This document shows positions 1-9,600 of a stretch of DNA of 64,000 nt, one piece after another. The position numbers and the translations under genes are program-made. Positions within the stretch are counted from its first letter, which is position 1; each line of letters starts with the position of its first letter. The DNA is from Terebella lapidaria. Taxonomy: Eukaryota > Annelida > Polychaeta > Terebellida > Terebellidae. The stretch lies in contig OX424566.1 of NCBI GenBank assembly GCA_949152475.1, positions 30,914,423 to 30,978,422 on the forward strand. The letters run 5' to 3'. A model generated the notes under the pieces. It ran no database searches. It was not told where the DNA came from and saw only the letters and a list, made by a program, of their open reading frames with translations.

Positions 1-123
1 AGGTAACAGCGGGACGTTGTGTAGTAATGCTACAACATGTCACATAATCTGAGATGCTTTAAACTGATTGCATTTATTTCGAGTTGCACTATGTTGTTTG
101 TAAATTACCTGTATGTTTTAAAG

Positions 124-380
124 GTTCATTCTGCTCCTGAATTCGACGAGGAAAAAGGTCCTTCTCTTGGATGGGTGAACCGATTTTTGAATCGGCATCC
201 ACAAATAAGCTTGCGGAAGGCGGCTTACTTGGACAAGGGTCGGTTCGCCAGTCATCAAACGGGAGTCTTTCAAAACTACTTTCGTATTATGGGTGATCTC
301 TATCGCAAGAGCAAGATTTCCCCAAACGATGGCCATAAGGTCTACAACCTAGATGAAACTGGATTCAATAGAGAGCCAAA
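124..380 (+). CDS. pogo/CENP-B-type transposase, DNA-binding exon and first catalytic Asp (partial gene)
   Basis: An open frame spans 37-393. The part from about 124 reads as the CENP-B/Tc5 helix-turn-helix region (GWVNRFLNRHPQISLRKA), followed by the start of the DDE domain (VYNLDETGF, first catalytic Asp). The upstream residues look like intron read-through, and a possible acceptor AG lies at 122-123. A donor GTACGA at 381 joins in phase to the next exon at 716. The family is the pogo/Tigger/jerky-like DDE transposases, which cut and paste DNA transposons and are often domesticated. The gene begins left of the window, so its N-terminus and start codon are not visible. The splice sites are inferred from phase and homology. 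Confidence 0.7.
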
Positions 381-715
381 GTACGAAAAATAAGTAATTT
401 TTACATAGCTGTAAAATAGCATTATTAAAATAGTAGATATTATATTTTTTGCAAAGGTTAGCTAATACATTGGACTCAATCGGTAATCGATTAGGTATTT
501 TTGCAAGTATCAAAATTGGAAATCTGATCAATGTTAAAATCAATCACATTATTAACTTTCCACTACAATGCTCCATATTTTCAGATCCCTGATTTATGCT
601 CCATGACGCCAAATTATGAACATAATACATTTGCTTATTAATTTGTGCACATGTATATCAACACACACATGATCGACACTCTTGAATATCACAATTCACT
701 CCAGAAAACCCCCAG

Positions 716-1023
716 TGTAAACACTGATTTTTGCGATAAATACTTGAAACTTCCGCTCAGGTCCACCTACAAAGTCCTGGCAAAGAAAGGGGCCCGCCCA
801 TATCAAAAATCGGAATGTACCTCAGAGCATATAACAGTGCTTTTGACGATCCGCGCAGACAGTAAAATCATGCCACCTCTGGTGATCTTCAAGAAGACTT
901 TTCCAAAGACTGCCTATGGTGAGATTGGGCCATCAGGTGCCATGTACAGATGCACTGAGTCTGCATTCATAACCGGGAAAATATACCTGGAGTATGTGAA
1001 GTACCTGGATACTATTATCCCAC
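716..1023 (+). CDS. pogo/CENP-B-type transposase, middle exon of DDE domain
   Basis: This exon continues the transposase. The block KVLAKKGARPYQKSE, then HITVLLTIRADSKIMPPLVIF and an ITGKIYLEYVKYLDTIIP segment are typical of the centre of CENP-B-family DDE domains. The acceptor AG at 714-715 gives a phase match to the preceding exon. The donor GTGCGT at 1024 leaves one base of a codon, which pairs with the two bases that open the exon at 5780. The open frame continues to 1175 only as intron sequence. Confidence 0.7.
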
Positions 1024-1166
1024 GTGCGTATTTTCAATGTACGATAACTCTCTATGAAATAATATACACAATGAAATATTGCTTGAACCGGACCGAAACG
1101 GGTGATCATTTTGGAGCTGGATCTTATGTCACAAAAATAAGCTCATTCCATTTTAATAATACTTTT

Positions 1167-1277
1167 AAAATATAAACAAGTAGATAATGGCGAATATTAT
1201 TTATTAAAAACTACAACTAAAATTAGACACTACGATTATACAATAACAGAATGAGACGGTATACAAAAATACACCCA
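1167..1277 (-). repeat. Ngaro split direct repeat B2 (3' end of element)
   Basis: Second copy of the 111 bp B repeat; it defines the left boundary of the element. A 68 bp sequence (1278-1345) separates it from A2. Confidence 0.9.
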
Positions 1278-1345
1278 TACATGCAACATTGAAAACAGAA
1301 TACTACAAAAAAAAAATAACAATATAAACTGGGTGGGCGGGTGGG

Positions 1346-1570
1346 TAAAAATTGTGTGTGTAACCCGGCCGGGGCAGAGCAGAAAATGAACACACTGCAG
1401 GCCTGTGTGTGTGAGCCACGGATAGAGCAATACATGGTTACTAAGGGGTACGACTCAAGAGACTGTACATATACATGACAGAGCAAAAGGGTAGAGTTAT
1501 AGGATAAACAATGAGAGATATGCATATATAGTAAATATTTTAAATACTGTTTACATACAAACAATCACTT
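1346..1570 (-). repeat. Ngaro split direct repeat A2
   Basis: Second copy of the 225 bp A repeat, directly abutting B1 at 1570/1571. Only a few substitutions separate it from A1. ORFs found inside it are also found in A1 and are not genes. Confidence 0.9.
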
Positions 1571-1681
1571 AAAATATAAACAAGTAGATAATGGCGAATA
1601 TTATTTATTAAAAACTACAACTAAAATTAGACACTACGATTATACAATAACAGAATGAGACGGTATACAAAAATACACCCA
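1571..1681 (-). repeat. Ngaro split direct repeat B1
   Basis: This 111 bp segment follows the recombinase ORF on the minus strand and is repeated without visible difference at 1167-1277. It is AT-rich. Confidence 0.9.
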
Positions 1682-1741
1682 ATCCAACAGTGGAAGTAGT
1701 TTAGAAATATAACTGTTTTAAATGATAAGAACAATTTACAA

Positions 1742-2710
1742 TTATGTGACAGACCGTGCTGCACCAGTTACAGCTTTAAATTTCATATCGTTAGTGGGCT
1801 TGAAATACTCATAGACAGCATCTGAGGACCAGTCGCCGATGACCTTGACCATGGCAATGGGGACGCCCTGTGCCACCAGCCATGTAGCTCCTCCCCGACG
1901 CAGGCTGTGGGTGTTGTACTTGGTCGTGTCAAATCCTAGTCGACGGAATACACCCGTTAGCTGTCGCCGGAACATGGGGGCGGTGAGGTTACTGGGTGGG
2001 TTTCCAGGCAGTGTGAACAGTGGAGCCGAAACCGGTACGTCTGTCGTCCGTCCCAGGAACCTGGTAAGTGCCGTCACGGGGCAGATTGGGCTACCCTCCA
2101 GGAAGGGGAGAGTCACCTCGTGTATCCGATCGCCGTACTGGTTGTTCTTGGAGCGGTCCAGACGGAGCACACACCCTTGTCTCACGAATGTCACCGAGGA
2201 TCGCTGAAGAGCCAGGCCTGGAGATCGTGATCCCGTAGTTATGTTGCTGACTCTCAATAGGCCGAAAAATGCAGTCAGACAGGCCGCCCACAGCCGCAAG
2301 TCCTCCAGCCTGTCTAGCGTCAGAACGTCCGTCATGCGACGCAGATGCATCAACAGCACAGGCGACTTCTGGTTGACCTCGTCTCCTTTAGCACGCTTGA
2401 GGCCCCCGAGAACTGTGCGCAATTCCCAGTCTACCAGCGGGTTGGGTAGACCAAACTCCATGTGTATGATGCGTGCTATGTTCAGGTACTGTCGAACTGT
2501 GGACACTCTTCTAGACCGTGCAAGGAAAGCTGCATACCTGCTAATCGTTGACGCTGTAGCCGGGACAGGGCATGCTTTGATACGTTCACAAAATGAGATA
2601 TAGGTCCGGAGATGGGTCTGGTAAGCCGACTTCGTGGACTCAGAAAACAGCTGGGACCTCCAATGGGCTATCTCGTTGTCCAGTTCCTGGCGGAGCTGTG
2701 CACTTTGCAA
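1742..2710 (-). CDS. Tyrosine recombinase (Ngaro-like YR integrase)
   Basis: A 322-residue ORF at the 3' end of the element. The catalytic set of tyrosine recombinases is present: Arg153 in FGLLRVSNI, His268 and Arg271 in THSLRRGGA, and the nucleophile, most likely Tyr302, in DAVYEYFKP. It integrates the circular cDNA without making a target-site duplication, replacing the DDE integrase used by LTR elements. No disabling mutation is visible, so this ORF looks functional. The start at 2708-2710 overlaps RNase H. Confidence 0.9.
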   Translation of the reverse strand: MQSAQLRQELDNEIAHWRSQLFSESTKSAYQTHLRTYISFCERIKACPVPATASTISRYAAFLARSRRVSTVRQYLNIARIIHMEFGLPNPLVDWELRTVLGGLKRAKGDEVNQKSPVLLMHLRRMTDVLTLDRLEDLRLWAACLTAFFGLLRVSNITTGSRSPGLALQRSSVTFVRQGCVLRLDRSKNNQYGDRIHEVTLPFLEGSPICPVTALTRFLGRTTDVPVSAPLFTLPGNPPSNLTAPMFRRQLTGVFRRLGFDTTKYNTHSLRRGGATWLVAQGVPIAMVKVIGDWSSDAVYEYFKPTNDMKFKAVTGAARSVT

Positions 2711-3264
2711 ATCTGAGGAAACAATGACATAACAGCGGCATGGGACATATGGTACTGTAATACAAATATAGGGGGTAACAAACCATCATTTATACACATA
2801 TTGAACAAGTGAGTGTAAAACCTTTCAAACTGACCACGTTCATGAGCACGTGACAAGGAATCTGTAAGAACATTGGAAACACCAGGAATATGAGCAGCCG
2901 TTATTGCAAAGTTATAGATCAAGGCAAATGTACATAGCTCTTTGAGCAAGGAAACACACATGGCATTGGACGATGTACCGTTATTGATAACAGATTCAAT
3001 TACTTTACTATCAGTGTACACAACAACACGTTGGTTTGACCACACGGGTCCCCATCTGGCAGCGGCTGCGCACACTGCAGCCAGTTCTTTCACATTGATA
3101 TGTTGGCGGTAGATGTGTGGGGCATCGACAGCCCAGTCGCTGATCAGCCAGTCGCCTTGGCAGAAAGCTCCGCCTGCACGCGTGCTGGAGTCAGTAGATA
3201 CCTGGATCACCGGCCGGGTGTCCCAGATTAGCCGAGTGTTGTTGCCGATACGAAGCCAGAGAAG
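2668..3264 (-). CDS. Ngaro-like RNase H (Pol, second part)
   Basis: This is in the same frame as the RT, separated by one TAG codon. The RNase H-fold residues are visible: VSTDSSTRAGGAF (first Asp), INVKELAAVCAAA (Glu) and VVVYTDSKVIESVI (second Asp). It degrades the RNA strand during reverse transcription. The last 43 bases overlap the tyrosine recombinase ORF in another frame, a common arrangement in Ngaro/DIRS elements. Confidence 0.8.
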   Translation of the reverse strand, partial: LLWLRIGNNTRLIWDTRPVIQVSTDSSTRAGGAFCQGDWLISDWAVDAPHIYRQHINVKELAAVCAAAARWGPVWSNQRVVVYTDSKVIESVINNGTSSNAMCVSLLKELCTFALIYNFAITAAHIPGVSNVLTDSLSRAHERGQFERFYTHLFNMCINDGLLPPIFVLQYHMSHAAVMSLFPQICKVHSSARNWTTR

Positions 3265-4341
3265 CTACCATTCGATGTCACTGAGAAGTGACTGTACACG
3301 AATCTTGTGGGATGGTTGATGGCGTTGAAGAATGGCGTTGAAGAATGATCGTAGATGGACCCGTCCCCACGGGATGACGTGCGACGCCCAGTTAAGGCGT
3401 CCAGCCAGCGACTCTAGTTGTCGACGAGTGACCCTGGTTCTGTTTCTGTGGGCTGTCAAGGTCTCGCACAGGTCGTTTATTTTGTTGTTGGCTAGGGAGA
3501 GTGTACCATGGGCGGTGTCGATCGTTATCCCAAGGAATGTGATTACTTGACTGGGATCACACAGTTTGTGCCAGCTAATCGTGAATCCTAATGTGCGCAA
3601 GAGCCCAATCAGGGTGTTGTATGCCGCCAAACACTCTTGGAAGCTTTCCCCTGCCACCAGGAAATCGTCCAAGAACACCACTGTGTGGGGGAAGCCACGG
3701 CGCGCCATCATCCTGCGAACTGACTGTGTGATTCTGTGAAAAATTGCAGGGCTTTTTCGCGCACCGAACGGCAGATGTGTATCATACAGGTAAGTAGGTG
3801 TTTCATCTGTATTGAATGTCCACTTCAGCCCCGTGATTGTGAACTGGGAGGGCCGGAGACCTACTGACCGGTAAGCCGCCTGCAAATCTACCTTTGCCAT
3901 CCACCAATTTGGCTTGATGAAGTCAAGGACGTCGTTGACACCTTGGCACGTGAATGGCTCCTTGGTTGCATGGTCATTGACGCTGCTTCCTTCGGGACGG
4001 CTGAGGTCGTGTATCAGTCTGATGCCGCCGTCTGGTTTTTCCACCGCTGACAGACCGCTGACGATGGTAGGTTTTTCCTCAGCACGGACGTACCGACCTG
4101 TCAGCATCTCCACGTGGATCTGCTCCTCCACACGCGATCTCATCGGATCATGCAGGAGAGCACTGGAGTTGTCCACTTCTACAGAAGTTGCTACCATTAT
4201 ATCTGCATTGTCCGTTATAGAAAACCCGTTTGTTAGTCCTGTTAATATAAAATCCTTGTCTTCATCATCCGCCAGCTCTGTTGCCCATACTTTGTACTGT
4301 TCAGTAAGCGGCGACCGTGCTATTGCGGCTACGCTTGAGAG
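3265..4341 (-). CDS. Ngaro-like reverse transcriptase (Pol, first part)
   Basis: The RT domain lies in the -1 frame after gag. The frame is open from the slippery site, while the first ATG is at 4195-4197. Recognisable blocks are SAVEKPDGGIRLIHDLS, MAKVDLQAAYRSVGL, LPFGARKSPAIFHRI and the catalytic FLDDFLVAG (a YxDD-box variant), then the thumb region. The frame ends with TAG at 3265-3267. The same frame reopens directly and 18 codons later enters RNase H, so this stop splits what should be one RT-RNase H polypeptide. It is either a nonsense mutation or a read-through codon. Confidence 0.85.
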   Translation of the reverse strand, partial: LSSVAAIARSPLTEQYKVWATELADDEDKDFILTGLTNGFSITDNADIMVATSVEVDNSSALLHDPMRSRVEEQIHVEMLTGRYVRAEEKPTIVSGLSAVEKPDGGIRLIHDLSRPEGSSVNDHATKEPFTCQGVNDVLDFIKPNWWMAKVDLQAAYRSVGLRPSQFTITGLKWTFNTDETPTYLYDTHLPFGARKSPAIFHRITQSVRRMMARRGFPHTVVFLDDFLVAGESFQECLAAYNTLIGLLRTLGFTISWHKLCDPSQVITFLGITIDTAHGTLSLANNKINDLCETLTAHRNRTRVTRRQLESLAGRLNWASHVIPWGRVHLRSFFNAILQRHQPSHKIRVQSLLSDIEW

Positions 4342-5468
4342 TTTTTTGGAACCGTTGGTGTTGATGACACTGTCTTATCACTGTGATGTGTGCTTGCACT
4401 ATGGTCTTTGGAATAACAGCGGGTGCACACATGGCTGAATTTGCAAAACCGCAGACTGCACCCGCCTTTGCCGTTGAATCGGCCACATATCACTTTGCCA
4501 GAAGCCGGGTCATACTTGGAGCGTTGTTGTGACGTGTTTGGGGTGTCTGAGTTTAACTGTCTGCTCGATCCGGGTTTTAGCAGCAACTGCATCAGGAAGG
4601 GGCTGTCGGCGCCCCAGGCAAACCCCATGGCTGCTTGGTTACGACGGTATTCTGCGTCGAAGGTCAGAACAGATGACCACGTGAATGACTGTGCCATGCA
4701 TGCGACTTTGATGAGGTAACTCACATAGTTCATGACGTCATCCATGCCGCTGTTATCTTCTTGCACCATCTCCCGTAGGATGCGAAGACTACCTTCCAGA
4801 AATTGCGTTTGGGTAATTTTCTCCAGCGGGATCTTTTTGTCGGCGAGCGAGAGTTCTACGTCCCCTACACGCACGGATGACACTTCCTTGGTGGCGCTGG
4901 GGGCAAACATGATAAAGTCCCGCACTTCACGACACTTCCGACTCGCCCGTGATATGCGCCTATTGCCAGTGTTAGTTGGATTGAAAAGTTCATTTTCAAA
5001 CGGATCAAAGATCTTACCGCTTTCACTCTGCTGCTTCATGTTTGCTGTATTGCTGTCATTGTGGAGCAGTGTGCATATTTTAGCAAAGTCGAGGCCATCG
5101 GTTGGAATGGCGGCGTCTTGGTCGTCTGTTGTGGTCGCTGCACGCTCCTGTAGCACTGGAGTCGGTCTGTCGCGTAGTGTTGGCGGATCCAACAGCGGTG
5201 TCGTTTTTGGCTGAACGACAGTCTTTAGCTCAGCGACCGCTCCTTGTAGTAAAAGCAGTTGAGCGGCTAGAAGTTTCTTGCCAAATAGCTTGATAATTGT
5301 ATCGTCATTCAACATTTTGCATGACTTCAAGGTCACGAAGCCGTTATCGTTCAGTAGTTTGACCGTGCTGTCCGACAGCTCGTTGTCACGCACCCACACG
5401 TCGTACTCACTGCCTGATGTTTCAACGATGATTTCACTGTCACCCGTACTTGTTGATTCGCTTGCCAT
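4329..5468 (-). CDS. Ngaro-like Gag (ORF1) with Cys/His zinc-binding C-terminus
   Basis: A 379-residue first ORF of the element. The N-terminus is acidic and Ser/Thr-rich. The C-terminal third has a Cys/His cluster (CGRFNGKGGCSLRFCKFSH, then CTRCYSKDH), like the nucleic-acid-binding Gag of Ngaro/DIRS elements. It should coat the element RNA. The first ATG (5466-5468) lies about 80 bp inside repeat A1. The stop TAG (4329-4331) overlaps the pol frame, which is in -1 relative phase. A slippery heptamer A AAA AAC sits 10 bases before the stop, so Pol is probably made as a Gag-Pol fusion. Confidence 0.8.
   Translation of the reverse strand: MASESTSTGDSEIIVETSGSEYDVWVRDNELSDSTVKLLNDNGFVTLKSCKMLNDDTIIKLFGKKLLAAQLLLLQGAVAELKTVVQPKTTPLLDPPTLRDRPTPVLQERAATTTDDQDAAIPTDGLDFAKICTLLHNDSNTANMKQQSESGKIFDPFENELFNPTNTGNRRISRASRKCREVRDFIMFAPSATKEVSSVRVGDVELSLADKKIPLEKITQTQFLEGSLRILREMVQEDNSGMDDVMNYVSYLIKVACMAQSFTWSSVLTFDAEYRRNQAAMGFAWGADSPFLMQLLLKPGSSRQLNSDTPNTSQQRSKYDPASGKVICGRFNGKGGCSLRFCKFSHVCTRCYSKDHSASTHHSDKTVSSTPTVPKNSQA
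4341..4347 (-). promoter_or_regulatory. candidate -1 ribosomal frameshift heptamer A AAA AAC at gag/pol overlap
   Basis: Read on the minus strand in the gag frame the codons are CCA AAA AAC TCT CAA GCG TAG. A AAA AAC is a canonical X XXY YYZ slippery site. A -1 slip enters exactly the frame that stays open through the RT domain. No downstream pseudoknot was worked out. Confidence 0.6.
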
Positions 5469-5550
5469 TGTGTAATAGTGTCGTTATAACATATAAAATG
5501 GTTCAATCCTGCGTCTAGAACACTTTCAATTTTCTTTGAAAGCCGCAACG

Positions 5551-5775
5551 TAAAAATTGTGTGTGTAACCCGGCCGGGGCAGAGCAGAAAATGAACACAC
5601 TGCAGGCCTGTGTGTGTGAGCCACGGGTGGAGCAATACATGGTTACTAAGGGGTACGACTCAAGAGACTGTACATATACATGACAGAGCAAAAGGGTAGA
5701 GTTATAGGATAAACAATGAGAGTTATGCATATATAGTAAATATTTTAAATACTGTTTACATACAAACAATCACTT
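5551..5775 (-). repeat. Ngaro split direct repeat A1
   Basis: This 225 bp segment is nearly identical to 1346-1570 in the same orientation. It forms the 5' end of the minus-strand element, upstream of gag, and likely carries its promoter. Its outer edge (…ATCACTT on the plus strand) is fused to host TCAG and completes the splice acceptor tract of the pogo-like gene. Confidence 0.9.
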
Positions 5776-5779
5776 TCAG

Positions 5780-5955
5780 AAGAGGACAGACCTGTTATCA
5801 TCACGCAAGACAATCTGAATGCCCACCTATCATTAGAGTTAATCCAGTTCTGCTCTCAGAAAGCAATCGAGTTAGTGTCACTGCCTGCCAACACTACTCA
5901 CCTACTCCAGTCCTGTGATGCAATGTTTCGCTCAAAACTAACTACAACAGGATAG
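5780..5955 (+). CDS. pogo/CENP-B-type transposase, exon with second and third catalytic Asp
   Basis: After the acceptor TTTCAG (ending 5779) the frame reads RPVIITQDNLNAHLSLELI and then LVSLPANTTHLLQSCDAMF. These are the second and third Asp blocks of the pogo-type DDD/DDE domain, and the phase matches the exon ending at 1023. The intron between them (1024-5779) contains the Ngaro-like element, so the native intron was only about 147 bp. The frame stops at TAG 5953-5955, only about 12 residues after the third Asp block, where relatives continue. The C-terminus is therefore truncated, or an unrecognised splice occurs. All three catalytic Asp are present. Confidence 0.65.
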
Positions 5956-6177
5956 CCCGGCGGGCACAGCTAGCGAAGCCAAATGGCATAGTAGGAAAGT
6001 CAAATTTTTCAGGTGAGTGTCTTGTACACGCCAATTAACATTAGCAATTTAATTTGTGTAGTTATATACTAGTACCACTTTTTACAGTACATTGTTTCAA
6101 ATTGTATAGATTGGAACGTCATATATGTATCCACAGCTGTAACTCATTGTTTCTTTTGTGCTGAAAACTCGTGCTCA
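5956..6177. other. Intergenic, no recognised feature
   Basis: AT-rich sequence after the last pogo-like exon; nothing identifiable. Confidence 0.4.
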
Positions 6178-6415
6178 ATGAAAGGACCCGTGCGAAATAA
6201 ATCCCAGTACAATGCAATATTTGGTTACCGCATTGGTCCTAATAGTGGCACGTGCCCTGATAGTAGAGGGCCCCCCTCTTCTCACCAAAAATGTTCAATT
6301 TTCGCAACTAAGTAGGTAATTCACTTCAAATCTTTCTAATAAGATCTTGGAGTGTTCCAATCCACATATTTACGCTATTTGAATAATACTAAAGGGGATT
6401 GACGGGTCCTTTCAT
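6178..6415. mobile_element. MITE with ATGAAAGGACCCGT terminal inverted repeats
   Basis: The left end ATGAAAGGACCCGT (6178) and right end ACGGGTCCTTTCAT (ending 6415) are exact inverted copies around a noncoding 238 bp body. This indicates a non-autonomous DNA transposon. Its family was not identified. Confidence 0.6.
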
Positions 6416-7226
6416 TTAACGCAGGTGTTCATCAATAATTTATTTCTTTCACATTTTTTGTACTTCAATAAAAGAAACATTTCATTCTATATGTAGAATT
6501 TTAACAAAGAACAACAACAACATCAAAATATTCAAAGCATGTGTGTAAACATAACACCAATGTTGCTGTGGCTTGTCGGCAATTTATTTTTCACAATAAA
6601 AATCCTTTGAATGATTCTGAGCACGGTCTTCAAGACTAGGTATCCAGTGACAAATATGAACACTTAGATTTAAGAAAACGTGCATTTAGATAAGGTGCAG
6701 AATACAGGACTATCTATATATGCTCTTATTACAAACTTAACCTCCATCGCCATAGTTCTCGTCTCTGAACGACATAATCTCCAAAATGTGTATAACATAC
6801 CTATCTACACATATCAGATAGCACGTTGGTACCTCGAGGTTCACTACTCAAAGTCGCCCGAAGTCGAGATTAAGGCCAAAAGATTCACCATAATGATTTC
6901 CTATATACTCATAATATAAACCCAATCCTATTCAAATGCGTTTCGTCACCAGAGTTTGAGTTAATATTTTGGGCCTTTCAAGCGATTCAAAGTGCAACAT
7001 CTTCATACAGACGGTAGGCTAGACGTACAACGGACGGACGACGGACTGGAAACCACTACACTAGCTTGTCGGCCCAGATGGGCCTGTGAGCCAAAACACA
7101 CAGAATACATTTCAGTTTGATTAGCAGAATTCAAATACTTGCAGAAAATTATCTTTAATCACCGGGTGACTTATACCAAGTTACGACACAATATCAATTA
7201 ACAACATCACCCAAAAATATTAATCA
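6416..7226. other. Noncoding AT-rich stretch
   Basis: An open frame at 6680-6919 (79 codons) has no recognisable domain and no coding-like composition. Near 7030 there is a short run of CGGACGGACGACGGAC, a motif that also occurs in other dispersed repeats here. Otherwise nothing was identified. Confidence 0.35.
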
Positions 7227-7460
7227 ATGAAGACGTATATTATATATATGCTACTTATTTAGTTTATTCATACTTGATTCTTAAAATAGTGACTTTCCTT
7301 TTCCTGATCAGCAATATTCCCACGACAACAGCATATTTTGCATTTGTATCGCTGTTCTAGAACTACTTGTAGATCTATCTATACAAGGATTATAGTGCAA
7401 TAAGCTGCATTTGATAAATTGCGTTTGATAAAGCTGCGTTCGATAATATACGTCTTCATT
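7227..7460. mobile_element. MITE with AATGAAGACGTATATTAT inverted ends
   Basis: An 18 bp inverted terminal repeat (7227-7244 and 7443-7460) flanks a 234 bp AT-rich, noncoding body. Confidence 0.6.
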
Positions 7461-7740
7461 TTCCATATAACTAATCTAGTTGATTTTTCAAATACATTAC
7501 TCATATACAACAAGACAATATTCACTCTTTTCATCCATGACATGTGCCATATGTTGTGCCATATGAACTAGAAATGCTCACTCTTTCTGTTACACCTGCT
7601 TTCTTCAGAAGAGGGAATAGGTCCGGGCCTTACCAGATCATTGGCCAGCTGACAACAGCAGGATAAACTAGACGTCAAGGCCTAAAGATGCCTTGGAGGC
7701 ATTTCGGTGTGATGATTAATTTATAATATATACTAGATAT

Positions 7741-9600
7741 CGACGAAAATGAAAAATGTCGACTCCGCAAAAAAATTTACCGTTAAAATAATACCCCTTA
7801 GACATGTTTGTCTAGGGCGACGAGTCCGAAAAAAAAGTCTGTTTCGCTCTACGACTCAGTGTTTCCGAGATATCGACGAAAACGAAAAATGCCAACTCGG
7901 CAAAAAATTTTTTAGTCAAGGTCAAAGTTCATCCATAATACATATAAGATAAATGTTGTCTAGAGCGACAAGTCCGAAAATAACGTCCGTTTCGCTCTAC
8001 GACACACCGTTCCCGAGATATCGACGAAAACGAGAAATGCCGACTCGGCAAAAAAATTTCGGGTCAAGGTCAAAGTTCATCCATAATACCTCTTAGACAT
8101 GTTTGTCTAGGGCGACGAGTCCGAAAATAACGTCCGTTTCGCTCTACGACACACCGTTCCCGAGATATCGACGAAAACGAAAAATGCCGACTCGGCAAAA
8201 AAAATTCGGGTCAAGGTCAAAGTTCATCCATAATACCCCTTAGACATGTTTGTCTAGGGCGACGAGTCCGTAAATAATGTCCGTTTCGCTCTACGACACA
8301 CCATTTCCGAGATATCGACGAAAACGAAAAATGCCGACTCGGCAAAAAAATTTCGTGTCAAGGTGAAAGTTCATCCATGATACCCTTAAGACATGTTTGT
8401 CTTGGGCGACGAGTCCGAAAATAACGTCCGTTTCGCTCCACGACACACCGTTCCCGAGATATCGACGAAAACGAAAAATGCCGACTCTGCAAAAAAATTT
8501 GGGGTCAAGGTCAAAGATCATCCATAATACCCCTTAGACATGTTTGTCTAGGGCGACGAGTCCGAAAATAACGTCCGTTTCGCTCTACGAAGCACCGTTT
8601 CCGAGATATCGACGAAAACGAAAAATGCCGACTCGGCAAAAAAATTTCGTGTCAAGGTGAAAGTTCATCCATAATACCCTTAAGACATGTTTGTCTAGGG
8701 CGACGAGTCCGAAAATAACGTCCGTTTCGCTCTACGACGCACCGTTTCCGAGATATCGACGAAAACGAAAAATGCCGACTCGGCAAAAAAATTTCGGGTC
8801 AAGGTCAAAGTTCATCCATAATACCCCTCAGACATGTTTGTCTAGGGCGACGAGTCCGAAAATAACGTCCGTTTCGCTCTACGACGCACCGTTTCCGAGA
8901 TATGCAGGATGCCTCAAGGATGACTCAGCAAAAAATTATTTCGACCTCTAGGTCAAAGGTCGTTTGACGTATCGATCCCAAAATCGATAGGGTTCTTCCC
9001 TGTTGATATATAAACCTCCGTGCAAAATTCTGCAACTATTGCCTGAATATTTTTCGAGTTATCGTCCGGAAACCAAGTTTCAAGATCAGCCTCGATTTCA
9101 TCCTCAAGGACCTCACGGACCTCGGAGCCGGATCAAAAAAAATAATACACCCTAGAGATGTTTGTCTAGGGCGACGAGTCCGAAAATAACGTCCGTTTCG
9201 CTCTACGACGCACGGTTTCTGAGATATGCAGGAAGCCTCAAGGATGAATCAGCAAAAAATTATTTCGACCTCTAGGTCAAAGGTCGTTTGACGGATCGAT
9301 CCCAAAATCAATAGGGTTCTTCCCTGGTGGCATATGAACCTCCATGCAGAGTTCTGCAACTATTGCTTAAATATTTTTCCAGTTATCGTCCGGAAACCAA
9401 GTCTCAAAATTAGCCTTGATTTCATCCTCACGGACCTCACGGACCTCGGATCCGGATCTTCCACATATCATTTCTGACTTGTGGTGAAAATTTGACGAGG
9501 ATCCGTCAAGGCAATCTAAAGTTATCGTCCGGAAACCAAAAGTGGCGGAAGAAGAAAAAAAAAGAAAAAAAAAAAAGAAAAAAAGAAAAAAAAAAATTCT
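7741..9600 (+). repeat. Tandem array family A (about 148 bp unit) with conserved flanking arm
   Basis: About eight units of roughly 148 bp run from 7741 to 8900. Each has GACGAAAACGAAAAATGCC, a GGTCAAGGTCAAAGTTCATC block and TAGACATGTTTGTCTAGGG, the last a near-palindrome. A downstream arm follows in two copies (about 8890-9150 and 9220-9540), containing TTATCGTCCGGAAACCAAG and GGACCTCGGATCCGG, and ends in an A-rich tract. The reverse-oriented relative at 51.5-52.9 kb shares unit and arm. Open frames inside are artefacts of the repetition. An array between constant arms resembles Helentron- or pearl-type elements with internal satellites, but that assignment is inference. Confidence 0.8.

Larger units (their letters stand above)
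1167..5775 (-). mobile_element. Ngaro-like tyrosine-recombinase (DIRS order) retrotransposon
   Basis: The whole element is on the minus strand: repeat A1, gag, RT, RNase H, tyrosine recombinase, then B1, A2 and B2. Split direct repeats of the form A1-ORFs-B1-A2-B2 are the hallmark of Ngaro and PAT elements. No Dam-type methyltransferase is visible between RNase H and recombinase, which fits Ngaro rather than DIRS1 or PAT. No integrase, aspartic protease or LTR is present, and no target-site duplication is evident, as expected for recombinase-mediated integration. B1 and B2 appear identical and A1/A2 differ at only a few bases, so insertion was recent. It lies inside an intron of the pogo-like gene, in antisense orientation. 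Confidence 0.9.

Noticed and set aside
7749..8951. ORFs of 60-86 codons inside array family A on both strands
   Set aside because: Their sequences repeat with the 148 bp unit and are by-products of the array.
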